Below, one piece after another: positions 8,602 to 16,815 of a stretch of DNA of 64,000 bases; the first letter of the stretch is position 1; every line of letters begins with the position of its first letter. Source of the DNA: Brachybacterium alimentarium. GTDB lineage: Bacteria; Actinomycetota; Actinomycetes; Actinomycetales; Dermabacteraceae. The DNA lies in the NCBI RefSeq assembly GCF_002332425.1, contig NZ_NRGS01000014.1:124001-188000 (forward strand), written 5' to 3'. The position numbers and the translations under genes were made by a program. The notes under the pieces are model-generated. The model was not told where the DNA came from. It saw only the letters and a program-made list of their open reading frames with translations, and made no database searches.

Positions 8602-11600
8602 TCACTCCTCGACCGGGACGAATTCCACCGGGGCGACGGAGGAGTACCGGTCCTGCCGGATCGAGACCACGCCGACGCCGCCGATGAACGGGGCCAGCGC
8701 CTGCGGGTTCTTGCCCGGGTTGGCCAGGATCACCTGGAAGCCGAAGTGGCGGAAGGACTCCATCGCTGCGGTGATGAACTTGCCGGCGCCCTTGGAGAAG
8801 GCCTCGTCGATGATGATCGGGGCGTAGCGCGGCACCTCGTGGCCGGTGCCGGCCAGCTGGTAGCGCAGCGCTGCAGCGAGGCAGAACGTGGCCAGGCGCT
8901 CGTTCTGGCCGCCCGAGAGCGGACCGCCGGATTCGTGGGCATGGACCACGGTGCCCTCGGTGTCGACCTCCTCCGCATGGAAGTGCACGTGCCGGCGCAC
9001 ATCGAGGATCACGCGGGAGATCTGGTCGTCCCGGGTGCGGGCGGCGCCGATCATGTCCATCAGGTGGCGCAGCGAGAGGAAGCGCTCCTCGGCGAGGTCC
9101 CGGTCGCGGCTGATGTCGTTCAGCGCGGTGTCCGCGACCGCATCCTCCAGCGCCCGCTTGAACTCATCCAGTGCGGTGAGGTGCACCGGGCGCATCGACA
9201 GCTGCAGGAACCGGCCGGAGTGGAACTCGACCTGGGTCAGCAGCGCGTTGATGCGCTGCAGCCGCTTGCGGATCTCGGCGGGCTCGCGGGCGATCGCGGT
9301 GGCGAGCGCCTGCACGTCGCCCAGGGTGTTGCCGGTGAAGAACTCGAAGAAGCGGTCCTCGACCTCGGGCAGCTTCTCCTCCTCGATCCGCTGCAGGATC
9401 GCGAGGTAGTCGTCGGCCGCTTCGAGCGTCGCTGCGGTGTCCCCCGCCTGGGCGGGCCAGCGGCGGGAGAACTCGCGCATCGCGGTGCGCATGTCCTCCT
9501 CGGCGCGGGAGGTGCGGCGGGTCAGCGCCATCAGCTCGGCGTCCAGGGTCGCCGAGGCGTCCTTGGTGACCTGGTCGATGTTGCCGATCACGAGGCTGGG
9601 GGCGATCGCGGTGAAGCGTTCGGCGAGCTCGGCCTCGACCTCGGGGGCCAGGGACGATTCGGCCACGCGCTCCTTCGCCTCGACCAGCCGCTCCTCGGCG
9701 CGCTCGGTCTGCTCCCCGAGCTTGCCGGCGGAGCGCACCACCTCCAGCAGCTCCTCCTCGGAGGCGGCGATGGAGCTCTCGACGTCGTCGATCTGGCGGG
9801 CCAGCTCGCTGAGCGCGGCGGAGCCGTCCTCCGCGGCGCGCACCATGTCCCGCAGGTTGGCGACGCGTCGGGCGACCGACGCGGCATCGATGTCGTCCCA
9901 GGTGACCTGGCTGATCGACTGCAGCGCGTAGAGGCGCTCGCGGCGCTGCTCGCGCTCGGACTCGACGTCCTTGCGGCGGGCCTGCGCCTCGAACAGCTCC
10001 TGCTCGGCGCGGGTGCGCTCGGCCTCGAACACGGACCGCTTGGCGCGGTTGTCGAAGCCCAGCACCCACTGGGAACGGTCGTTGATCTGGCGGTCGGCGT
10101 TCTTCTCGTGCCGGGTGGCGGAGTGCTTGATCTGGCCCGAGCGCAGCACGGCCCGGTTCAGGCGCGTGAACTCCTCGAGGGTGTCCGCGCAGGTGTAGTC
10201 CATGCGCGAGGCGATCTCGTGGCTCAGCCACACGTGGAACTCGCCGTCCTTGACGTCGAGCTTCGCGGCCAGCGAGCGGTCGTCGATGTTCTTCGCGGGG
10301 CGGCGCAGATCGGTGTTGACGCGGTTGTAGGAGATGCGCCGACGCAGCTTGGTGCGGTCGATCACCGCGGCCACCTCGCGGTAGACCCGATCGGGCACGA
10401 GGATCGAGCGGGCCAGGCCCCGCAGCGCCTGCTCAGCGGCCGCGGTCCATTCCTCCTGGCCCTCGCGCACCTGCAGCAGCTCGGCGGCGAAGGGCAGCTC
10501 GGTGGGGGCGATGCCCACCTCGGAGGCGATGTGATCGCGCAGGGCGATGTCCTCGGAGTGCAGGTTCGAGGCGCGCGTGGTGAGGGACTTCAGCTCCTCG
10601 CGGGTGCGGGCCAGGGTCGCGGTGAGCTCGCGGACGGTCGCCTCGGCCTCCCAGCGGGCCGAATCGGCGCCCTTCTCCTCGGTCTCGAGCGTCTCGCGGA
10701 GCTCCTCGACCTCGCGCTGGAGGGCGAGGAACATGTCCTCACCGGCCGGGGTGCGCAGTTCGACGGTGGCCAGCTGGGAGGCGAACTCGGTGCCGCGCTC
10801 GCGGCGGCGGTCCCGCTCCACCTCGAGGCCGGCGATCTGCTGCTTCCAGTCGTCGATCTCGCCGCCGCCGGCGCGCTTGCGCTGCTCCTTGAGCTGGCCC
10901 AGATCCGCGCGCGCCTCGTTGACGTCCTGCGTGAGGCGGCGCTGCTGGGCACCGAGGCGGTCGCGCTCGAGCTGGAGGCGGCCGGTCTCCTCCCCCAGCA
11001 GGCGCACCAGGTGCTGGGCGGCGTACACGTCGATGTCCGCCCGACGGTCCACGAGCTCTCCGCCGCGCTCGCGCATCGCGGTCCAGTCCTCATGGTTGCC
11101 CCGCAGGCCGCGCAGCAGGTCCCGCTGCTCACGGGCGGTGACCAGCGCCTCGTACACCTCGGAGAGGTTCTGGAAGTTCGCGAGCGCCTGGTCGGCGAGC
11201 TCGAAGGTGCGCGGCGCATCGAGCATGTAGTCGCGCAGGAGGGCGTTGACGTCGCCGAGCTCCTTGGCGGACTGGATCTTGTGCAGCAGCCCCAGGGCCT
11301 TCTCGTCGGGGATGCCCAGCAGCTGGCTGAAGGCGGCGCGGTACTCGCGGAACTGGCGGAAGGTCTCGGTGCCGGGGTGGGCGGCCTCGAGCGCCTTGCC
11401 CTCGATCTGGCTGGAGACGAACTGGCGCAGGTCGGTGACGTCCAGGGGCTTGCGGGCGATGACGTACAGGCTCTTCACGTCGGAGTCGGCGCTGTGGCCC
11501 GCATGGAGCAGGAGCAGGCGGGAGAGCTGGACGGTGCCGCCCATCCCGTCGCCGTAGCGCAGCGTGAGCACCGACAGCGTGGTCTTGTCGCGCAGCACCT

Positions 11601-11988
11601 CCTGGCTGAACTCGCCGGTGGCCTGGTCGTAGTGCATCGCCCAGGCCCCGCGCACGTAGCTGGCCACGGTGCGGCGGTACTTCGAGCGGGCCGGGCCCGC
11701 ATCGGAGGCGGCGGCATTGAACTGCAGCGTGCGCGGCGGCGTCAACAGTGCGCTGATGGCGTCCAGCAGCGTGGACTTCCCGGTGCCGGGCCCGCCGGTG
11801 AGGAAGAAGCCCTTGGGCGAGATCGTCAGGTCATGGGTGCCGTGGAAGGTCCCCCAGTTCGAGATCTGCACAGCGACCAGGCGCCACTGACCCGGATGCG
11901 GATGCTCGGGGTCGGTGCCCACCTGGTCGGTGGGCGCGTCGGTCTCGGGCATGCCCGGGAGATCGAGGGTCTCGGCTGCGGAATTCAC
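8602..11988 (-). CDS. jetC: Wadjet JetC / MksB: SMC-like ATPase
   Basis: A 1128-residue SMC-family ATPase, motor of the Wadjet (JetABCD, equivalent to MksBEFG) complex that extrudes and helps destroy circular plasmids. The N-terminal head contains QISNWGTFHG and Walker A GGPGTGKST (residues 65-73). A long Glu/Arg-rich coiled coil with a hinge occupies most of the middle. The C-terminal head has the ABC signature LSGGQ (about 1024) and Walker B IIIDEAF (about 1058). Length is normal for JetC. The GTG at 11988 overlaps the stop of the Stealth gene as GTGA, but the AGGAG there sits too close; ATG at 11952 is the alternative. JetB and JetA lie on the same strand 16 and 21 kb away. No JetD nuclease follows; a surface protein does. 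Confidence 0.9.
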   Translation of the reverse strand: MNSAAETLDLPGMPETDAPTDQVGTDPEHPHPGQWRLVAVQISNWGTFHGTHDLTISPKGFFLTGGPGTGKSTLLDAISALLTPPRTLQFNAAASDAGPARSKYRRTVASYVRGAWAMHYDQATGEFSQEVLRDKTTLSVLTLRYGDGMGGTVQLSRLLLLHAGHSADSDVKSLYVIARKPLDVTDLRQFVSSQIEGKALEAAHPGTETFRQFREYRAAFSQLLGIPDEKALGLLHKIQSAKELGDVNALLRDYMLDAPRTFELADQALANFQNLSEVYEALVTAREQRDLLRGLRGNHEDWTAMRERGGELVDRRADIDVYAAQHLVRLLGEETGRLQLERDRLGAQQRRLTQDVNEARADLGQLKEQRKRAGGGEIDDWKQQIAGLEVERDRRRERGTEFASQLATVELRTPAGEDMFLALQREVEELRETLETEEKGADSARWEAEATVRELTATLARTREELKSLTTRASNLHSEDIALRDHIASEVGIAPTELPFAAELLQVREGQEEWTAAAEQALRGLARSILVPDRVYREVAAVIDRTKLRRRISYNRVNTDLRRPAKNIDDRSLAAKLDVKDGEFHVWLSHEIASRMDYTCADTLEEFTRLNRAVLRSGQIKHSATRHEKNADRQINDRSQWVLGFDNRAKRSVFEAERTRAEQELFEAQARRKDVESEREQRRERLYALQSISQVTWDDIDAASVARRVANLRDMVRAAEDGSAALSELARQIDDVESSIAASEEELLEVVRSAGKLGEQTERAEERLVEAKERVAESSLAPEVEAELAERFTAIAPSLVIGNIDQVTKDASATLDAELMALTRRTSRAEEDMRTAMREFSRRWPAQAGDTAATLEAADDYLAILQRIEEEKLPEVEDRFFEFFTGNTLGDVQALATAIAREPAEIRKRLQRINALLTQVEFHSGRFLQLSMRPVHLTALDEFKRALEDAVADTALNDISRDRDLAEERFLSLRHLMDMIGAARTRDDQISRVILDVRRHVHFHAEEVDTEGTVVHAHESGGPLSGGQNERLATFCLAAALRYQLAGTGHEVPRYAPIIIDEAFSKGAGKFITAAMESFRHFGFQVILANPGKNPQALAPFIGGVGVVSIRQDRYSSVAPVEFVPVEE

Positions 11989-13538
11989 TCCTGCAGGGTA
12001 CCGAGTTCCACGGGCCTGCGTGGTGCCGACGCCGGCGCCGAGCGCTCCCACGGCGCGGGATACGGCAGGTAGCTGTTCAGGAACGCGCTCAGCTCGCGCC
12101 GGACGTCGTCCGTCGCCGCGCCTTCCTCCTGGTTCAGGCAGAAGGTGTCGTAGCGGCGCAGCGAGTCCAGGGCGTCGAGCCGCTGCCCCAGTCCGGGTGC
12201 CGCGAGATCGACGTACAGGTAGTTGGGCTGGGCGGGGACGGCCCGGCCCTGGGCATAGGCGTACCAGTGGTGCAGCGACGAGGCGAGGGAGAGGTCGGTC
12301 GGCGAGCGGAACAGGGCGCTGCGGGTGCGGGCCACCGCCTCGGGGTTCTCCCGATCGATCTGCTCGCCGATGGTGCGCAGCTGCGGATGCACGGTGTGAC
12401 GGATCTTCGTGCGCACGGCGAGGCCGAAGCGGGAGGCCAGCAGGTCGCGACCGTTCTTGGCCGCCGCCATGATCGGCAGGTCCCCGCCGGTCACGGGGCC
12501 GGGGTCGATCGGCAGGTCCGAGGGGAAGAACTTCGCGATGCCCTCGGCGGCGAAGAAGTCGCTCGGGTAGGCGATGCGCCCGAACAGCACGTCGTCGTTG
12601 AGATAGAGGTAGTGCTCGGCGAGGCCCGGGATGCGGTGCAGCGCGGATTCGATCGCATGGGAGTTGAAGCGGCTGCCGCCCAGCAGGTCGCGGTGGTCCA
12701 CGATCCGGATCCGGGGGTCCTCCCGCATCAGCCACGACGGCACCTGCTGGTCCGTGACGATGTAGATGCGTCGCACCCAGTTCACGTAGCGGTGCACCGA
12801 CCGCAGCGAGAACCGCAGCTCGTCGGAGTTCAGGAAGCGACTCGCATCGACGGCGGAGTCATGGCGCGCAGGCAGGCCCTCGCCGCGCGCGTGCAGTGCC
12901 GCGTCACGGCGCTCCCGCCAGGCCGGATCGGATCCGTCCACCCAGGTGTAGACCAGGTCGATCGGCACGGCCGGCTCCGGGGCGCAGGGCCGACGGGCGT
13001 CGCCCCTCAGGCTCTGCTCGGACAGCGCCGCCCAGTCCTCGGCGGGCACGTGGCGCAGCGCGCCCTGGGAACGGCCGACGTAACGGCCCTGCTCGCGCTC
13101 CAGCACGTCGATCATCACGTCGAGGCCCGCAATGGGCTCGAAGGGTCGGTCTGCGACGGCCAGGTGCGGGCGGGCGATGATCTGCTGGTCGCGGGGCTCC
13201 TCGCGGATCTCCCAGTGGGCGGGGAGGCCGCCGAGCCGGCGACGCACCGCCGTGATCTCGTCGGCGCGCACGGCCAGCCGCCACGGCCGACGTTCGACGG
13301 GCGCGGTGAGGATCGGCTGGTACGGGGCGAGCGCCTGGAGCACCGTCTCGAGGCTCTGCTCACGTTCGGCATGCAGATCGGGGGCCTCGAGGGAGCGGGC
13401 CTGCTGGAGTCGCGGTCGCAGTCCGGTCCAGACGTTTCCGGGGTCCGCCGCAGGCAGGAGGGCGCGACCCGACAGGCTCAGCCGACGGGCCGCATCTCCC
13501 CTGTGCAGTTTCGCTGCGATACGCCGGGTCGTGCTCAC
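11985..13538 (-). CDS. Stealth-family sugar-phosphate (capsule/phosphopolysaccharide) transferase
   Basis: A protein of about 517 residues of the Stealth family, whose members transfer hexose-1-phosphate from nucleotide sugars to build phosphodiester-linked glycans. All conserved regions are visible: CR1 DLVYTWVDGSDPAW, CR2 with LNSDELRFSLRSVHRY and IYIVTDQQVP, CR3 with LYLNDDVLFG, and CR4 near the C-terminus. About 230 residues precede CR1, an N-terminal extension typical of actinobacterial members. The GTG at 13538 is preferred; the frame is open back to 13577. It is divergent from the GlfT2-like gene, and its stop overlaps the jetC start by four bases, so jetC may depend on its transcription. 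Confidence 0.88.
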   Translation of the reverse strand: MSTTRRIAAKLHRGDAARRLSLSGRALLPAADPGNVWTGLRPRLQQARSLEAPDLHAEREQSLETVLQALAPYQPILTAPVERRPWRLAVRADEITAVRRRLGGLPAHWEIREEPRDQQIIARPHLAVADRPFEPIAGLDVMIDVLEREQGRYVGRSQGALRHVPAEDWAALSEQSLRGDARRPCAPEPAVPIDLVYTWVDGSDPAWRERRDAALHARGEGLPARHDSAVDASRFLNSDELRFSLRSVHRYVNWVRRIYIVTDQQVPSWLMREDPRIRIVDHRDLLGGSRFNSHAIESALHRIPGLAEHYLYLNDDVLFGRIAYPSDFFAAEGIAKFFPSDLPIDPGPVTGGDLPIMAAAKNGRDLLASRFGLAVRTKIRHTVHPQLRTIGEQIDRENPEAVARTRSALFRSPTDLSLASSLHHWYAYAQGRAVPAQPNYLYVDLAAPGLGQRLDALDSLRRYDTFCLNQEEGAATDDVRRELSAFLNSYLPYPAPWERSAPASAPRRPVELGTLQE

Positions 13539-13611
13539 ACAGCGCAGTCTACGGTCCGCGGGAGGCGGGCCCGCCACAGGGTGCCTCGTGTTCCGGGCCA
13601 GTTCACGTTGC

Positions 13612-13617
13612 TATAGT
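13612..13617 (+). promoter_or_regulatory. Candidate -10 element in the Stealth/GlfT2 divergent region
   Basis: TATAGT in a locally AT-richer patch of the 212-bp region between the divergent starts at 13538 and 13751. It fits the actinobacterial TANNNT consensus for the plus-strand glycosyltransferase operon. No good -35 is seen 16-18 bases upstream. Confidence 0.35.
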
Positions 13618-13750
13618 CCGAGTTCCGCACGCTCCGGACGGTCTCGCTCCTGGCGATCTCCTGTGCGCGGCACCAGCATCCGGCTCGCTGCATCCTCCTC
13701 GGGATCGCGCGCGAGCCCCGTTCCAGCACTCGAGGGAGGGCCGTCATCGC

Positions 13751-15520
13751 ATGAGCTCCGGCCCCCATGCCCCCACGCTCACCCTGGCGACCTTCTCCGC
13801 CGGTGAGCGCGCGTCGCTCTGGGAGCAGGCGTTCCCGGTCGCGGCCTGGCGCACGGTGCTCGGTGCGGGCACGGTGACCGTCCACGTGAACTCCGGCTCC
13901 GGCAGCACGGGCAGCACTGACGCCACTGACGCCACTGACGGTGAGGGCAGCGCTGGCAGCACGGACAGCACGGGCAGCACGGGCAGTGCTGATGGTGCGG
14001 CGCTCGTGCTCATGGGATCCCGTGATGGTCGACGCGAAGCGCTCCGCCCGCTCACCGCCGGCTCCCACGAGATCTGCCTCGCCCGTGAAGAGCACGACTG
14101 GCTGTGGATCGACGGCGACGTGCGCACCGTGGCCTGGACGGTCGAACGGTCCGTCGAGCTCGCGCCCGTCACGGTCGTGATGCCCACCTTCCGCCGCGAG
14201 GAGGACGCGGTCGCGCAGGCGGGACGCTTCGCGCGGATGGAGTGCGTGCACCAGGTGATCGTGGTGGATCAGGGCGGTTCCCTCGCCGAGCATCCCGGTT
14301 TCCTCGCACTCCAGGAGTCCGCCCCCGGTGTGCGCCTGATCTCCCAGCCCAATCTCGGAGGGTCCGGCGGCTACGCCCGCGGGATGCTCTGCTCCCAGGA
14401 GTTCCCGGAGGACTCCGTGCTGCTGTCCGACGACGACGCCGTGATCAGCGAGGAGTCGCTGCTGCGCATGGCCACGTATCAGGCCCTCGCCGCGCAGCCC
14501 ACGATCCTCGGCACTCCGCTGTTCTCCGCGCAGGAGCCGCTGCGCCTGATCGCCCTGTCCGAGGCGGTGCGCGCGAACGACTTCCAATGGCATGCCGCCG
14601 ACGGTGTGCGCGCCCCGGTCGACCTCACCGGCACGTCCCCGGAGGACTGGGACTTCCTGCGTCCCCGTGGGGAGGCGAACTACACCGGTTGGTGGGCGAC
14701 CCTGTTCCCGCCCGGCACCGTCGCAGAACTGGGCCTGCCCGCCCCGTTCTTCCTGAAGTGGGACGACGCCGAGTACGGGCTGCGTGCCACCCGGCGCGGC
14801 TACCGTCATGTGGTGCTGCCGGGCACCAGCGTGCACCATCCGCCGTGGGACGCCTATCGCACCCAGATGTCGTGGACCTCGCGCGTCCTGCACCGCAATC
14901 GCCTGGCCACCGCGGCCGCCTACAGCCCGCGCCGGGGCGTGATCCTCTCCTCGCTGGTGCACCAGTGCAAGCACATCCTCTCCGGCCATCACCTCACCGC
15001 TGCCCTGTGGGACGACGGCATCGAGGGCTTCCTCGCAGGCCCGTCGGCCTGGCTGGGTCATGACCTCGAGCGGGCCCGGGCCGAGGGCCAGGAGATCGTC
15101 ACCCGCTGGCACGAGGACCATCCCGTCGCCGCCTCCGAGCTGCCGCCCGCGCGCCGCGCCCCGCTGCCCTTCGTGCCCGCTGTGCTGCGCGCCGCGCTCC
15201 GCCTGGTGACCCCGGACCGCGCCCCACGCGTGGTCGTCGAGGTCACCGCCGAGGAGCTGCACTGGCACACCACCATGGGCGCCGATGCGTTCGTGGTCAC
15301 CGGCGCGGGCGTCCCGGACGGCACAGCGCATCTCGTGCAGGGGTCCACCGCGCGCAGCCTGCTCCTGGGCACGCTGCGCCGTCATCTGCGCATGGCGCTG
15401 CGCTGGTCCTCGCTGCACCGCCGCTACGAGCGCGACCTGCCGCGCGCCACGACGGAGCAGGCCTGGTCCGCGCTGTTCGACCGCGCCGGTTCGCCGCCCG
15501 AAGCGGAAGGGGGCCGGTGA
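13751..15520 (+). CDS. GlfT2-like galactofuranosyltransferase (GT2)
   Basis: A 589-residue enzyme resembling mycobacterial GlfT2, which adds Galf from UDP-Galf to a growing wall galactan at the inner membrane face. An N-terminal beta-sandwich-like domain (1-135) precedes a GT-A fold starting VTVVMPTFRR (140-149). The metal-binding DDD is at 227-229 in LLSDDDAV, and the acceptor/catalytic loop WDDAEYGLR follows a WWATLFP segment, both typical of the family. The C-terminal 200 residues are helical. Residues 49-81 are a Ser/Thr/Gly/Asp repeat encoded by a minisatellite. Its stop overlaps the start of the CDP-alditol transferase (TGATG), so the two are coupled. The exact sugar is inferred. Confidence 0.85.
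   Translation: MSSGPHAPTLTLATFSAGERASLWEQAFPVAAWRTVLGAGTVTVHVNSGSGSTGSTDATDATDGEGSAGSTDSTGSTGSADGAALVLMGSRDGRREALRPLTAGSHEICLAREEHDWLWIDGDVRTVAWTVERSVELAPVTVVMPTFRREEDAVAQAGRFARMECVHQVIVVDQGGSLAEHPGFLALQESAPGVRLISQPNLGGSGGYARGMLCSQEFPEDSVLLSDDDAVISEESLLRMATYQALAAQPTILGTPLFSAQEPLRLIALSEAVRANDFQWHAADGVRAPVDLTGTSPEDWDFLRPRGEANYTGWWATLFPPGTVAELGLPAPFFLKWDDAEYGLRATRRGYRHVVLPGTSVHHPPWDAYRTQMSWTSRVLHRNRLATAAAYSPRRGVILSSLVHQCKHILSGHHLTAALWDDGIEGFLAGPSAWLGHDLERARAEGQEIVTRWHEDHPVAASELPPARRAPLPFVPAVLRAALRLVTPDRAPRVVVEVTAEELHWHTTMGADAFVVTGAGVPDGTAHLVQGSTARSLLLGTLRRHLRMALRWSSLHRRYERDLPRATTEQAWSALFDRAGSPPEAEGGR
13895..13993 (+). repeat. In-frame minisatellite in the GlfT2-like gene
   Basis: About 99 bases built of 9-base units, mostly GGCAGCACG or GACGCCACT variants, coding for a (G-S-T)(D-A-T)-rich loop. 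Because the unit is a multiple of three, copy number change would alter loop length without a frameshift. Confidence 0.75.
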
Positions 15521-16779
15521 TGCAGCCGCGGGAGAACACGCTGAACCGTCGGATCCGCAGCGCCGGCGGCAAGTTCCTGCGCCGTTTCGGGATGCTTCCC
15601 GGCGGCATGCCGGACGGCCTCGGGGACGACGAGTCGCTGCGCGGGACCACGCTCTCGGGCGACGTGATCCTGTACTTCCCGGACACCGCGGACAGCCTCT
15701 ATCAGCTGCGCGGCTGGTACGGGCCGCTGCGCGAGCTGCACCGCGCCCAGGGCCTCACCATCATCTGCATGGACTCCCGCGTCGCCGCGACGATCCGCGG
15801 GGAGATCGACGTGCCGGTGGTGACGGTCGCGCAGGATGCGACGCTCGATGCGCTCATCAGCAACAGCGGCACGAAACTGATCCTGTACGTGAACTACAAC
15901 CCGCTCAACATGGCACCGCTGCGGGCGCGCTCGGCCCTGCACGTCTCGCTGCTGCACGGCGATTCCGACAAGGGCGTCTCCGTCTCCAATCAGGTCAAGG
16001 CCTACGACTACTCCTTCGTGGCCGGGCAGGCGGCGATCGATCGCTTCGCCCGTTACACCTCGCTGTTCGATGCCGCGTCGCGCTGCATCGCGGTGGGACG
16101 GCCCGCGCTGGACACCGACCGGGCGCAGGTCAGCTCCTCCTCACAGCGCGGTGACCAGCCCGTGGTGCTGTACGCGCCGACCTGGGAGGGCGGGCAGGCG
16201 AGCGTCGCCTACAGCTCGCTGCGCACCCACGCCGATCCGATGCTGCGCTCGCTGCTCGCGGCCGGATATCGGGTGATCTATCGCCCCCATCCGCTCACGG
16301 GCGTGCGCGTGCCGGAGTTCGGGGAAGCGGATCGCGCCGTGCGGGATCTGCTAGAAGGCGGCTGGCACACGATCTCCGACAACCGGCCCCTGCAGCTGGA
16401 CTTCGTCGAGTCCGATCTGCTGATCTGCGATGTCTCCGCTGTCGCGAACGACTGGTTGGCCACCGGCAAGCCGGCGATCGTGACGCGCTCGGCGGGGCTC
16501 GAGGCGCAGGATGCGGCCACGCGGATGCTCGAGGTGCTGCCGCGCCTGGACGCGGCGAACGCCGAGACGACTGCGGAGCTGGTGGCCGAGCAGCTCGAGG
16601 TGGATCCTCACCGCGAGGAGCGTCGGCTGCTCACCGAGTACTACCTGGGCGACACCACGCCCGGTGCCTCGCTCGAGCGGTTCCTGGCCGCCTGCCGCGA
16701 TCTCAGCGCCCAGCGCGACGCGCTGTGGTCGCGGATCGAGGGGTCCGACGGCATGGGCCACCTGCCCCGCGTGGACTGA
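15520..16779 (+). CDS. CDP-glycerol/CDP-ribitol glycerophosphotransferase (teichoic acid primase or polymerase)
   Basis: A 419-residue member of the TagB/TagF family that transfers glycerol- or ribitol-phosphate from a CDP-alditol to a lipid-linked chain. Family motifs in order: LLHGDSDK (about 143-150), FVAGQAAIDR, GRPALD, YAPTWEG, YRPHPL and CDVSAVANDWL followed by TGKP. It is shorter than TagF and has no membrane helices, so a peripheral membrane protein is likely. ATG at 15520 overlaps the upstream stop by one base and has GGAAGGGGG six bases before it; GTG at 15517 is less well spaced. Alditol type cannot be told from sequence; the CDP-ribitol genes 2.5 kb downstream favour ribitol. Confidence 0.88.
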   Translation: MQPRENTLNRRIRSAGGKFLRRFGMLPGGMPDGLGDDESLRGTTLSGDVILYFPDTADSLYQLRGWYGPLRELHRAQGLTIICMDSRVAATIRGEIDVPVVTVAQDATLDALISNSGTKLILYVNYNPLNMAPLRARSALHVSLLHGDSDKGVSVSNQVKAYDYSFVAGQAAIDRFARYTSLFDAASRCIAVGRPALDTDRAQVSSSSQRGDQPVVLYAPTWEGGQASVAYSSLRTHADPMLRSLLAAGYRVIYRPHPLTGVRVPEFGEADRAVRDLLEGGWHTISDNRPLQLDFVESDLLICDVSAVANDWLATGKPAIVTRSAGLEAQDAATRMLEVLPRLDAANAETTAELVAEQLEVDPHREERRLLTEYYLGDTTPGASLERFLAACRDLSAQRDALWSRIEGSDGMGHLPRVD

Positions 16780-16815
16780 GCCTCCGCACCGAGTCGCAGG
16801 CTCGGCGTGCTCAGT
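16775..16815. terminator. Composite hairpin spanning two convergent stop codons
   Basis: ACTGAGC (16775-16781) pairs with GCTCAGT (16809-16815), and an inner CCGAG/CTCGG stem can form between them. The arms contain the stop codons of both convergent genes. The symmetry would serve both strands. Confidence 0.45.

Noticed and set aside
8506-12072. Very long open frame (about 1190 codons) on the plus strand opposite jetC
   Set aside because: A GC-bias shadow of jetC: stop codons are rare in this antisense frame of high-GC genes. Its translation has no domains.
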